From contig NZ_CP043318.1 in the NCBI RefSeq assembly GCF_001984825.2, forward strand, positions 2,170,001 through 2,234,000: a stretch of DNA of 64,000 nucleotides. Direction: 5' to 3'. Of the stretch, positions 8,654 to 16,496 are shown piece by piece (within the stretch, counting starts at the first letter, position 1; each line of letters begins with the position of its first letter). The position numbers and the translations under genes were made by a program. Source of the DNA: Enterobacter chengduensis. Its GTDB lineage: Bacteria; Pseudomonadota; Gammaproteobacteria; Enterobacterales; Enterobacteriaceae. Below the pieces are notes generated by a model. That model was given only the letters and a program-made list of their open reading frames with translations. It was not told the origin of the DNA and did not search any database.

Positions 8654-9166
8654 ATGAATATCATGCGTACGGCAGCGTTCCTCGCGGCGGTAATCAGCGG
8701 CCATGTGATTGCCGCGGACAGCGTTAACGTCAGCGTCACCGGCAATATTGTTGCCTCTCCCTGCGTATTTAATGGAGGGAATTCCCGTCTGGACGTTAAT
8801 CTCGGCAATATTCAGGCGACCAATATGGTTACGCCGGGATCGCTTTCCGATCCGGTGGCCTTTGATTTGTTGTTCACCCTTTGCCCGGCGGGTACCCGCA
8901 GCGTAACGGCAACCTTTAGCGGAACGCCCGATCCGGTTGCCGGCGCTGGATATTACAAGAACAGCGGTACGGCAGAAAACGTTGCCATTGCGATGACGGC
9001 GATGGGCAGCGATGCGCTTTTGGGGACGGGATCAAGCCTCACCCAAAATATTGCCGCAGACAGAACGGCGACGTTAGCCATGCAGGCGAGGGTTAAATCG
9101 GTTGCGGGCGGTGCAACGCCGGGGACGATAAGCGCGGCTGTCGTTCTTACCCTGCAGTATAACTGA
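8654..9166 (+). CDS. Minor fimbrial subunit
   Basis: A pilin-domain protein of 170 residues with a signal peptide ending near VIAAD, a Cys pair (SPCVF and TLCPAG) and the C-terminal LQYN typical of subunits. ATG 8648 directly abuts the GGGG ribosome site, so ATG 8654 is the better start. It follows the adhesin by 11 bases. It may be an adaptor between adhesin and shaft or a terminator subunit; the sequence does not decide. Confidence 0.82.
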   Translation: MNIMRTAAFLAAVISGHVIAADSVNVSVTGNIVASPCVFNGGNSRLDVNLGNIQATNMVTPGSLSDPVAFDLLFTLCPAGTRSVTATFSGTPDPVAGAGYYKNSGTAENVAIAMTAMGSDALLGTGSSLTQNIAADRTATLAMQARVKSVAGGATPGTISAAVVLTLQYN

Positions 9167-9191
9167 TGCGCTTTTGACTAACGGAGATGAT

Positions 9192-9350
9192 ATGTATTTT
9201 ATTCGCCTTATGTTAAAGGGATGTACCGTTCTGATCCTGTTGGCGTCTATTATCTGGGCCTTTAAAGAGCCGGTGATTAAAACGGCTGACTGGGATCAAG
9301 GCAATAATGCGCTTGCGAAAATTGAGTGCCATGTGATGACCGATCTGTAA
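9192..9350 (+). CDS. 52-residue single-pass membrane peptide in the fimbrial operon
   Basis: A short open frame starts at ATG 9192 and stops at TAA 9348-9350. A GGAG ribosome site lies five bases before the start, and the start is 25 bases after the minor subunit stop on the same strand. The peptide has one hydrophobic segment (about residues 11-27, CTVLILLASIIWAF) preceded by basic residues, then a polar tail with one Cys. That is the profile of a small inner-membrane protein with an external tail, or an uncleaved signal anchor. No family was recognised. Evidence is the ribosome site, the spacing and the hydrophobic profile. Confidence 0.6.
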   Translation: MYFIRLMLKGCTVLILLASIIWAFKEPVIKTADWDQGNNALAKIECHVMTDL

Positions 9351-9400
9351 TTAAAAAATATTACTTCGACTCTTTATTTTAACAACGCCGTGGCATAAAA

Positions 9401-10033
9401 ATGGTCAATATCTTAATAAGCGAGGCTGATGTCTTATTTCAGTCTGGCTTGCAGTATTTTTTTAGGGATTTTTTTTCACGTGTCGCGCAGCAGGACGTTA
9501 CATTTACATTTGATTTTACAGCGGACAGCATCAGAGCGGCGGATGTCATCGTGCTTGCGCTGTGTCAGGGAGAATACTTCACCTGTTTTCCCGAGCTGCA
9601 GGCGCGGGAGCAGGGCATCATCATCGGTATTGTTGAAGAGGATACCGGCCTGGAAGCGTTGCCATCCTGCTTTCAGGATATTGTTTTCATTTCAAGAAGA
9701 GCGCCCCTGCCGCAGGTACGTCTTGTGCTCCTTAACGCCTGGCGGGTTGCCCTGTTAAATAAATATCGGCGCCCTTCGATTTCGTGTTTCGAGTGCCAGC
9801 AGAAAACATTATCACCCCAGCAGATTCGCATTATGGTTGGCTTTTATAAAGGATTGTCGGTCAACGACATAGCGAATGAGTTATGCATCAGTGATAAAAC
9901 GGTTTTTACGCATAAATATATGCTGATGCACAAATTTCATTTACGAAGCGATTATGAATTAATAAAGCTGCTTAACAGAATGGCAGAGAAGAATAGCTGG
10001 GCAAATATCTTTCACCAGTATCTGAACCGATAA
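9401..10033 (+). CDS. LuxR-family transcriptional regulator
   Basis: A 210-residue protein. The C-terminal region (about 140-205) is a LuxR/FixJ-type helix-turn-helix, with LSPQQIRIMVGFYKGLSVND followed by a CISDKTVFTHK recognition helix. The N-terminal half resembles a response-regulator receiver, but a clear phosphoacceptor acidic pocket is not evident, as in RcsA/BglJ-type proteins. The ribosome site is weak. The gene lies 50 bases after the small membrane peptide and 14 bases before the Wzi-like gene, so it is probably co-transcribed with both. A role in controlling fimbriae or envelope polysaccharide is inference from context. Confidence 0.8.
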   Translation: MVNILISEADVLFQSGLQYFFRDFFSRVAQQDVTFTFDFTADSIRAADVIVLALCQGEYFTCFPELQAREQGIIIGIVEEDTGLEALPSCFQDIVFISRRAPLPQVRLVLLNAWRVALLNKYRRPSISCFECQQKTLSPQQIRIMVGFYKGLSVNDIANELCISDKTVFTHKYMLMHKFHLRSDYELIKLLNRMAEKNSWANIFHQYLNR

Positions 10034-10047
10034 TATCCAGGATTGAT

Positions 10048-11484
10048 ATGTTGACGCGTTTCGCTAATAGCACGGTGGCGTTTGCCCTCTGCCTTTTTTC
10101 ATGCCCGGGATTTTCTGCAGGCCTTGTGGTCAACGACCGCGCCCTGCGTGACGATCTGGCATGGTTGTCCGACCGCAAGTTAATAGGCCTTGATCTCTCA
10201 ACGTGGCCCCTGAGTGAGGCGGAAATCCAAAACGCGCTGTTAACGCTCCGCGCCAGCGAGGATCCCGTTAACCTGCGGGTTATTCACCGGATCCAAAAAC
10301 GGTTACGGCAGCTCAAATCGTCGGGACAGGTTTCTGCTTTTGCCGCGACGGGTCGCAACCGGCTCCCGGCGGGTATGGACGCCGGGCATACCGCGGGGCA
10401 GTCGTTTAGCGCGGCTATCGGCATGAATGATAACGACTGGGATATTACCCTGAAGGGAAATGTTGAGAGACGGCAGTGGATCGCTGACGCGTCCAGCGTA
10501 AACCCAAACGGCAGCTATGCGGCGTGGCGTCTGGCCAACCAGTGGTTAAGCTTCGGCGAGATCCCGCAGTGGTGGGGCCCTGGAAATGATGCCAGTCTGA
10601 TCCGCTCTGATTCAGCACGTCCGGTAGTGGGGCTGATGATGCAGCGCGATGATCCCCAGCCTTTCGAGAGCCCCTGGCTTGCAGGGTTAGGGGCCTGGCA
10701 ATATCAAATTTTCACGGGACAGATCCGACAATATACGCATCCGGATCGGCCGAAGCTTTCAGGAGCCAGAGTGGCCTTTTCGCCGGGCAACGCGCTGGCG
10801 CTGGCGTTTTCCCGCGAGATCATGTGGGGGGGAAAAGGGCGCCCGGAAAACTACGCGTCCTTCCGGGATGCGTTATTCGGGCAGGATAATACCGGAAACA
10901 AGAAAAGCGATCCGGGAGACCAGCTTGGCGGCATTGATTTTCGCGTGCATTTAGCCAGCCTGCTCGCGATTCCGGTGAGCCTGTATGGCCAGGTTGTGGG
11001 TGATGATGAAGCGGGATTTTTGCCCTCCCATAACGCCTGGCTGGGCGGGATTGAAGGGCACAATGTCGCGGGAAATAGCCAGATAAACTGGGCTCTCGAA
11101 GCGGCGGATACCCGTTCGCAAATGAAAGAGACCGGGGCGATCTATTATCACTACTGCTATCGCGGCGGTTTTTATCAGCAGGGTTGGCCGCTGGCCGATG
11201 CAATGGGTGGTGACGGCACGCGGTTCGCGGCGCGCGTGGAGTGGGTATTTGAGAACGACGAGCGGCTCAGCCTGCGTGGCGTGAGGGCTCGACTGAACCG
11301 TACCTCGCAGTCGTTCAACCAGGCCTATCCCCGTAACGAGACGCTGCAAGGGATCGAGGCCTCCTGGCAGACGCCGATATCCGATAGCGTTACGGTAGCC
11401 TCAGGAGCGTGGTTCACGCAGAGCGACCGGGAGCGTAACGATACGGGTCTCCAGCTGCAGCTTTTTTTCTCCAGTGAGCCCTGA
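10048..11484 (+). CDS. Wzi-like outer-membrane capsule assembly protein
   Basis: A 478-residue protein with a signal peptide ending near GFSAG, then a domain of alternating aromatic beta-strands. Length and segments such as WLSDRKLIGLDLSTWPLS and NQWLSFGEIPQWWGPGND fit the Wzi family, an 18-strand outer-membrane barrel that anchors capsular polysaccharide. No other capsule gene (wza, wzb, wzc, wzx) is in the window, so this copy is an orphan. It follows the LuxR-type gene by 14 bases. It could bind capsule, another exopolysaccharide, or serve as a general outer-membrane lectin-like protein. Confidence 0.82.
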   Translation: MLTRFANSTVAFALCLFSCPGFSAGLVVNDRALRDDLAWLSDRKLIGLDLSTWPLSEAEIQNALLTLRASEDPVNLRVIHRIQKRLRQLKSSGQVSAFAATGRNRLPAGMDAGHTAGQSFSAAIGMNDNDWDITLKGNVERRQWIADASSVNPNGSYAAWRLANQWLSFGEIPQWWGPGNDASLIRSDSARPVVGLMMQRDDPQPFESPWLAGLGAWQYQIFTGQIRQYTHPDRPKLSGARVAFSPGNALALAFSREIMWGGKGRPENYASFRDALFGQDNTGNKKSDPGDQLGGIDFRVHLASLLAIPVSLYGQVVGDDEAGFLPSHNAWLGGIEGHNVAGNSQINWALEAADTRSQMKETGAIYYHYCYRGGFYQQGWPLADAMGGDGTRFAARVEWVFENDERLSLRGVRARLNRTSQSFNQAYPRNETLQGIEASWQTPISDSVTVASGAWFTQSDRERNDTGLQLQLFFSSEP

Positions 11485-11506
11485 TTTATCGCGAAGCTAT
11501 CGTCAG

Positions 11507-11535
11507 TGCCGGACAGGCGACACCGCCGCCCGGCA
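11507..11535. repeat. REP-like palindrome between wzi and fdhF ends
   Basis: TGCCGG (11507-11512) pairs with CCGGCA (11530-11535) and GGCG pairs with CGCC inside, with a small internal mismatch. This is the layout of an extragenic REP hairpin. It sits between two convergent genes and may stabilise or end both transcripts. Confidence 0.55.
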
Positions 11536-11541
11536 TTGTCC

Positions 11542-13692
11542 TTAGACATTCACAGCATTAATCAACCGCGTTTTCATCGTCTGATAAGAGGATGCGGCAA
11601 AATCCTCCGCCCAGCGCTGGTCCTCTATCGCCTCCAGCCGAACCGCGCAATACTTCGTTTCCGGCGTTTTGGAGATGGGATCGAGATTATCCTGAGTCAG
11701 CTCGTTGCAGGCGCCAATCCACCACTGGTAGGTCATATAGACGGCCCCGGCGTTGATGCGCTCGCTAATGCTGGCGCGGGTAATCACCTTGCCGCGACGC
11801 GAACGCACCCAGACCAGTTGCCCCTCCCTGATGCCCAATTTTTCCGCGTCGGCAGGATGCATTTGCACTCGCCCCGGCTCGTCGGCCAGGCTCTGCAGCG
11901 CGGCGCAGTTACCGGTCATTGAGCGGCAGGAGTAGTGCCCCACTTCACGTACCGTACAGAGCACCAGCGGGAAATCCGCATCCGGGTTTTCCGCCGGGGC
12001 GCGCCACGGGGCGGCGAAGAGTTGCCCTTTACCGGTTGGCGTGTCGAACTGATTGCCTTTGTACAGGTATGGCGTGCCGGGATGATCCAGCGTCGGGCAC
12101 GGCCACTGCACGTGGCCCATCTCGCCCATTTTTTCATACGTCACGCCGTAGAAGAGCGGGCACAGCTCGCGCATCTCATCCCAGATCTGCTGGTTATCCT
12201 CGTAGTGCATCGGATAGCCCATCTCGGTGGCGAGCAGGCTAATGATGTCCCAGTCGCGCTTGACGTTGCCGCTGGCTTCAATGGCCTGGCCAAAACGCTG
12301 GAATCCCCGGTCGGCGCAGGTAAAGACGCCGCCGTGTTCACCCCAGGAGGTGGCCGGGAGCAGAACGTCCGCCACTTCTGCCGTTTTGGTCATAAAGATG
12401 TCCTGCACCACGACGAAATCGAGCGCCTCAAAGCCGCTGCGCACCAGGCCTAGATCGGCTTCGGTCTGAAGCGGATCTTCCCCCATGATGTAATAGGCCC
12501 TGATCTTGCCTTCCAGCGCCAGGTGCGGCACTTCGGTGATGCGCGTCCCGACCCGATCGTCCATTTTATTGACGTCGATTCCCCACGCGTCGGCGAACTT
12601 CTGCCTGACCGCCGGATCGGTCACCGCCTGATAGCCGGGAAACATGTTCGGCAGCACGCCCATATCGCAGGCGCCCTGGACGTTGTTTTGGCCGCGCACC
12701 GGTCCGACGCCGACGGCAGGGCGGCCGAGGTTGCCGGTCAGCAGCGCCAGGCTGGAAAGCCCTTTAACCACGTCCACAGCCTGACCAAACTGGGTCACGC
12801 CCATTCCCCACATCACGGTCGCAGAAGGGGCCGCCGCGAAGGTGCGCATCGCCTGGCGAACGTCGCGGGCGGGAATGCCGGTCAGATGTTCGACCTTCTC
12901 CGGCGCATAGTCTTTTACCGTTTGTCGGTAGGCCTCCAGCCCTTCCGTAAAGCGCGCCACGTAGTCCTTGTCGTACAGTTCTTCTTCCAGCAGCACGTAG
13001 CCAAAGGCGTTAACCAGCGCCATGTTGCTGCCGTTTTTCAGCTGCAGATGCTGGTCGGCGATACGCGCCGTTTCAATGCGTCGCGGATCGCAGACGATAA
13101 TTTTTGCGCCGTTTTCACGCGCTTTCAGCACCCGGCGGGCAACGATAGGGTGGGAATCCGCGCAGTTATAGCCGAACACCAGCAGGCATTTGGAGTGTTC
13201 AATATCGTTGATTGAGTTGCTCATCGCGCCGTTGCCGAGCGTTTCCTGTAAACCGGCCACGGAAGGGCCATGGCAGACGCGCGCGCAGCAGTCCACGTTG
13301 TTGGTGTTCAGCACCGCGCGGGCAAATTTTTGCATCACATAGTTTGTTTCATTGCCGGTTCCACGGGAGGAACCGGTGGTCATGATCGACCGCGGCCCGT
13401 GCTGCGCTTTAATGCTGCCGAGCCTGTGGGCGGTGTAGCGGATAGCCTCTTCCCAGGTAACGGGGGTAAATGCCTCGCCTTTGCGGTAGCGGAGCATCGG
13501 CTGGGTCAGGCGTGGGGTGAGCAGACGGGTATCGTTAAGGAAGTCCCAGCCGTAAAATCCTTTCAGACAGAGGGTGCCCTGATTTGTGACGCCCTCTGCG
13601 GCTTCGGCTCGGATGATACGGTTATTTTCAACGACAAGGTTTAATTTACAGCCTGCACCACAGTATGGGCAGACGCTGGCGATCTTTTTCAT
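11542..13692 (-). CDS. Formate dehydrogenase H-like molybdoenzyme, cysteine form
   Basis: A 716-residue protein, against 715 for E. coli FdhF, alignable without gaps through the first 140 residues. It carries the 4Fe-4S ligands Cys8, Cys11, Cys15 and Cys42, and bis-MGD molybdopterin domains. E. coli FdhF has selenocysteine (UGA) at residue 140; here the codon at 13275-13273 is TGC, so Cys140 (motif CCARVCHG) is the predicted metal ligand, with His141 kept. It should oxidise formate to CO2 in the cytoplasm. The upstream in-frame ATG at 13722 was rejected. A sigma-54-like promoter lies upstream. No hydrogenase genes are nearby, so its electron partner is unknown. Confidence 0.88.
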   Translation of the reverse strand: MKKIASVCPYCGAGCKLNLVVENNRIIRAEAAEGVTNQGTLCLKGFYGWDFLNDTRLLTPRLTQPMLRYRKGEAFTPVTWEEAIRYTAHRLGSIKAQHGPRSIMTTGSSRGTGNETNYVMQKFARAVLNTNNVDCCARVCHGPSVAGLQETLGNGAMSNSINDIEHSKCLLVFGYNCADSHPIVARRVLKARENGAKIIVCDPRRIETARIADQHLQLKNGSNMALVNAFGYVLLEEELYDKDYVARFTEGLEAYRQTVKDYAPEKVEHLTGIPARDVRQAMRTFAAAPSATVMWGMGVTQFGQAVDVVKGLSSLALLTGNLGRPAVGVGPVRGQNNVQGACDMGVLPNMFPGYQAVTDPAVRQKFADAWGIDVNKMDDRVGTRITEVPHLALEGKIRAYYIMGEDPLQTEADLGLVRSGFEALDFVVVQDIFMTKTAEVADVLLPATSWGEHGGVFTCADRGFQRFGQAIEASGNVKRDWDIISLLATEMGYPMHYEDNQQIWDEMRELCPLFYGVTYEKMGEMGHVQWPCPTLDHPGTPYLYKGNQFDTPTGKGQLFAAPWRAPAENPDADFPLVLCTVREVGHYSCRSMTGNCAALQSLADEPGRVQMHPADAEKLGIREGQLVWVRSRRGKVITRASISERINAGAVYMTYQWWIGACNELTQDNLDPISKTPETKYCAVRLEAIEDQRWAEDFAASSYQTMKTRLINAVNV

Positions 13693-13758
13693 CAATAACA
13701 GACCTGTTAAGAAATGAAGCAAAGTTGACTGAAAATTCCAGTCCCGTAAGCGGAGGTA

Positions 13759-13774
13759 AGCAGGAACCGTGCCA
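13759..13774 (-). promoter_or_regulatory. Sigma-54-type -24/-12 promoter for the fdhF-like gene
   Basis: On the minus strand the sequence is TGGCACGGTTCCTGCT, with the invariant GG and GC separated by exactly 10 bases. One position differs from the common TGGCAC-N5-TTGCW form. The predicted start of transcription is near 13748, giving a leader of about 56 bases. E. coli fdhF is also sigma-54 dependent, which supports the call. Confidence 0.7.
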
Positions 13775-13816
13775 GCTTGATTTTGCTTGTTTTACAGGGC
13801 GTTGTGGAGAAGGGCG

Positions 13817-13858
13817 CGTGTCATCGTCAGACGGATCGTCAGTTTTGACGATGACACG
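13817..13858. promoter_or_regulatory. 13-bp perfect inverted repeat, possible upstream activator site
   Basis: CGTGTCATCGTCA (13817-13829) and TGACGATGACACG (13846-13858) are exact inverted repeats around a 16-base centre. The centre lies about 90 bases upstream of the predicted sigma-54 transcription start, a usual place for an enhancer-binding protein. It also follows the ariR stop, so it could be a terminator hairpin, but no T run follows on the minus strand. Confidence 0.5.
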
Positions 13859-13883
13859 TGAGGGGAAGGTGGAGAGAATGAGC

Positions 13884-14162
13884 TTACAGATCGTCCATCG
13901 TGTAACCCACCACGATTTCCAGCGTTTTACGAATTACATCCGCCTGTACCACGTCGTGGGTGGCTTCAAGCGTCTGGATCAGCCAGAGGATGATCGCTTT
14001 GTTGGACAGATGACCTTCTGAGGCCAGGACACAGCGTACTGCAGTAGAAAAAACAGCGGACTCTTCAGCAAAACGATCGCCTGCGTGACGGAAATACTCC
14101 GACAGGGCACTGTCCAGAAAAGCAGAATGGTATTCGGGTTGAAGCTGAATATTTTGTCTCAT
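13884..14162 (-). CDS. ariR: AriR/YmgB-like biofilm and acid-response connector protein
   Basis: A 92-residue protein very similar in length and in its C-terminal segment (ADVIRKTLEIVVGYTMDDL) to E. coli AriR (YmgB), a small helical dimeric protein linked to biofilm and acid resistance. It is the third gene of the ycgZ-ymgA-ariR unit, about 30 bases after ymgA. In E. coli these connector proteins act through the Rcs phosphorelay and are repressed by BluR. The conserved bluF-bluR neighbours support the same circuit. Confident from similarity and context. Confidence 0.85.
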   Translation of the reverse strand: MRQNIQLQPEYHSAFLDSALSEYFRHAGDRFAEESAVFSTAVRCVLASEGHLSNKAIILWLIQTLEATHDVVQADVIRKTLEIVVGYTMDDL

Positions 14163-14191
14163 TTGTTCTCACCGTAGCTGTTAAATTGCAG

Positions 14192-14512
14192 TCAATGTAT
14201 TTTTTTGGGGTCGGACGGTTTTCCACTTCCAAATAACGGCACTACATTGTCTCTGTTATCGTTGAGAGGTCCCTCTCTTTTCGTTCGTCCTTGCGCGGTT
14301 CTGCGACGTGTAAAAGCGATGCTGTTTGAGCCGATTTCGGCAATCACCACCGCAAGTGTCTCCCGCCGCTGGGGATCCTTTTCATGTTCTTTCATTACCC
14401 GCAGACGCTGCAGCAATCCTTCGGTTGTCACTGGCCCCCGCTCTTTCAGGAGTGAAAGAACGGCCTCGCCGATAAGCTGGTCGATCAGTCGGTCTGCGTC
14501 ACTGCTATTCAT
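14192..14512 (-). CDS. ymgA: YmgA-like connector protein
   Basis: A 106-residue protein. The frame is open from further upstream, but ATG 14512 has an AAGG ribosome site and begins four bases after the ycgZ stop, so it is preferred. Residues 8-55 (a LIGEAVLSLL segment followed by a LLQRLRVMKEHEKD segment) resemble E. coli YmgA. The C-terminal 45 residues are polar and basic, longer than in E. coli (about 90 residues), and probably disordered. It is part of the BluR-controlled set; its exact biochemical role is not established. Confidence 0.78.
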   Translation of the reverse strand: MNSSDADRLIDQLIGEAVLSLLKERGPVTTEGLLQRLRVMKEHEKDPQRRETLAVVIAEIGSNSIAFTRRRTAQGRTKREGPLNDNRDNVVPLFGSGKPSDPKKIH

Positions 14513-14516
14513 AACC

Positions 14517-14756
14517 TTACCGTTCGAAGAGCAGACCAAGTAGCATGTGGTAATGCGCTTCCTCTTCCGGCCCATCGGCCTTTTCGAGGCGGCTCAGCAG
14601 TTTGGTACAGAGCGATTTGCGATTAAGGTTTCGCCCGTCGCTGAGAATTTCGACAACAACCTGGCCCAGCGTCTCCTGTTGGGTAGGAAGCGTGGCCTTC
14701 TCGAAGTACTGTGCGATAGCTGCTGCGGAATCTGAGACGTAACCTTTCTGCTGCAT
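14517..14756 (-). CDS. ycgZ: YcgZ-like two-component connector protein
   Basis: A 79-residue protein matching E. coli YcgZ in length and in segments LPTQQETLGQVVVEIL and LNRKSLCTKLLSRLEKA. The in-frame start at 14888 was rejected because ATG 14756 has an AGGAG site six bases upstream and gives the family length. It is the first gene of the ycgZ-ymgA-ariR unit, divergent from bluF-bluR. In E. coli it is induced by blue light and low temperature when BluF removes BluR from DNA. A 12-bp inverted repeat containing TGTACA lies 61-89 bases upstream of this start. Confidence 0.85.
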   Translation of the reverse strand: MQQKGYVSDSAAAIAQYFEKATLPTQQETLGQVVVEILSDGRNLNRKSLCTKLLSRLEKADGPEEEAHYHMLLGLLFER

Positions 14757-14785
14757 GTTTCGCTCCTGTAAAATTTTGTAATCAC

Positions 14786-14796
14786 TAACGTTACAA
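14786..14796. repeat. TAACGTTACAA direct repeat, copy 1
   Basis: An 11-base sequence, with the palindrome TAACGTTA at its start, recurs identically at 14915-14925. The two copies flank the ycgZ/bluF control region 129 bp apart. Confidence 0.5.
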
Positions 14797-14816
14797 TTAA
14801 GGTATACATAATTTCT

Positions 14817-14845
14817 AAATCTGTACATAGAAAATGTACAGATTT
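14817..14845. promoter_or_regulatory. 12-bp inverted repeat in the ycgZ-bluF control region (candidate BluR operator)
   Basis: AAATCTGTACAT (14817-14828) and ATGTACAGATTT (14834-14845) are exact inverted repeats with a 5-base spacer. The site is between the divergent ycgZ and bluF genes. MerR-type regulators such as BluR bind dyads of this kind. Further TGTACA hexamers are at 14933-14938 and 14961-14966, and one at 16438-16443 before bluR. Binding by BluR is inference. Confidence 0.55.
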
Positions 14846-14914
14846 TTAATATTTTTATGATATTTTTTATAAAGTCCTTATTATTCATTACATTAAAAGC
14901 TTGTCATGAAGCGG

Positions 14915-14925
14915 TAACGTTACAA
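14915..14925. repeat. TAACGTTACAA direct repeat, copy 2
   Basis: Exact second copy of the 11-base sequence at 14786-14796, on the bluF side of the control region. Confidence 0.5.
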
Positions 14926-15093
14926 AATATATTGTACAAAAAGGCTGGCCGCTGATAAGTTGTACACCGCAGAAAAAAGTATCAGTAACTGCCGTAAACG
15001 ATTGAGATGTAAATTATTTGTCAGCCAATTAATGTGCTATAAATGATTCTTACCCACCTTTTTGGTGGTCAAAACCCTAACCCCAGGAAAAGC

Positions 15094-16308
15094 ATGCTCA
15101 CTACCATCATTTACCGCAGTCATATCTGCGAGGACGTTCCGGTGAAAGCGCTGGAATCAATGGTCGCTGCTGCAAATAGTAAAAATCGGCAATCCAATGT
15201 CACGGGGATCCTGCTGTTTAACGGCACACATTTTTTTCAATTGCTTGAAGGGCCAGTGGAACACGTGTCTGCCATTTATGATCAGATTTGCAACGACCCG
15301 CGCCACCATAACGTGGTAGAGCTGATGCGCGATCACGGGCCTGTCCGACGCTTTGGCAACGTGGGTATGGAGCTTTTTGATTTGCGCAACTTCGACAGGG
15401 ATGAGGTACTGCAGCAGGTGCTGGACAAAGGCACGACGCGCTACCAGCTGACGTATAACGATCGCCCTCTGCAGTTTTTCCGCACCTTTGTCGAGGCCAC
15501 GGAAAAAGCCAACTACTTTGAGCTGCCGCCGGCGGATTCATGGGATTTCGTTCCCGAAGAGACGGCCTTATCCGCGCAGCCGGAGGTGGTCGCGAAGGGG
15601 GCAGACTGCAGCTTTGCATTCCAGCCGATAGTTGACCCGTTTATGCAGCAGGTCGTCTCCTGGGAGGCGCTTATCCGCACGCCTGACGGCGACTCGCCGG
15701 GAGCCTATTTCGCGCATCGCCCCGACGTCTATGCCTCGGATTTACAAAGCAAACAGGTGGCGCTCGCCATGGCCAGCGCGCTGGGGCTGCAGAACCAGAC
15801 GCTATCCCTGAACCTGCTGCCCATGACGCTGGTTAACATCCCCAACGCCGTGGATTTTCTGCTCACCGCGATTGAAGCAAACGGATTTGTACCCGAGCAA
15901 ATTGTGGTGGAGTTTACCGAAAGCGAAGCCATTTCCCGTTTTGACGAATTCACCGATTCGGTCAGGCAGCTTAAAAGCGCGGGCATCAGCGTGACGATCG
16001 ATCACTTTGGCGCCGGTTTTGCGGGACTCCAGCTGCTGGCCCAGTTCCAGCCGGACAGAATTAAGATTAATCGCGATCTGGTGGCAAACGTGCATAAAAG
16101 CGGCCCCCGACAGGCCATTATTCAGTCGATCATCAAATGCTGTTCCTCGCTGGAAATTCAGTTCTGCGCGGTGGGCGTAGAGAAGGCGGAAGAGTGGATG
16201 TGGCTGGAATCTGCGGGAATTTCCCAATTCCAGGGACATCTTTTTGCCAGCCCCCGGCACGGCGGCATTCCGGCGATTGCGTGGCCTGAGAAAAAGTTCG
16301 AATTTTGA
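15094..16308 (+). CDS. bluF: BluF blue-light sensor, BLUF-EAL anti-repressor
   Basis: A 404-residue protein, against 403 in E. coli. ATG 15094 is preceded by AGGAAAA and gives the family length; the frame opening at 15043 was rejected. The BLUF domain (1-95) has the flavin-site residues Tyr7, Asn31 and Gln49. The EAL domain (about 170-400) keeps the SWEAL motif, but the usual DDFGTG segment reads IDHFGAG, so phosphodiesterase activity is doubtful, as in E. coli BluF. Light-activated BluF removes BluR from DNA. bluR follows 188 bases downstream on the same strand. Confidence 0.92.
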   Translation: MLTTIIYRSHICEDVPVKALESMVAAANSKNRQSNVTGILLFNGTHFFQLLEGPVEHVSAIYDQICNDPRHHNVVELMRDHGPVRRFGNVGMELFDLRNFDRDEVLQQVLDKGTTRYQLTYNDRPLQFFRTFVEATEKANYFELPPADSWDFVPEETALSAQPEVVAKGADCSFAFQPIVDPFMQQVVSWEALIRTPDGDSPGAYFAHRPDVYASDLQSKQVALAMASALGLQNQTLSLNLLPMTLVNIPNAVDFLLTAIEANGFVPEQIVVEFTESEAISRFDEFTDSVRQLKSAGISVTIDHFGAGFAGLQLLAQFQPDRIKINRDLVANVHKSGPRQAIIQSIIKCCSSLEIQFCAVGVEKAEEWMWLESAGISQFQGHLFASPRHGGIPAIAWPEKKFEF

Positions 16309-16496
16309 TAAAGCTATACACTGCCAGGTAGAGTTAGCTGTACGAATGGCAAATTTTATACAACAATGTACTAACAGGTGAGGGGGCAAGCGGTCCGTTC
16401 ACCTGAGCAAAATGCGGTCTTAGTTATACAAATGGTATGTACAATCTGATAAGGTTGGTGTAGTTAGGTATGGAAGTTCTGAGCGTGAGGGAGTTA

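Noticed and set aside
12523..13215. Long plus-strand frames opposite the fdhF-like gene
   Set aside because: They are complementary-strand shadows with His/Arg-rich translations and no recognisable domain.
13273..13275. Possible selenocysteine codon in the FdhF homologue
   Set aside because: The codon is TGC, not TGA, and the frame has no internal stop, so no recoding or SECIS element is needed.
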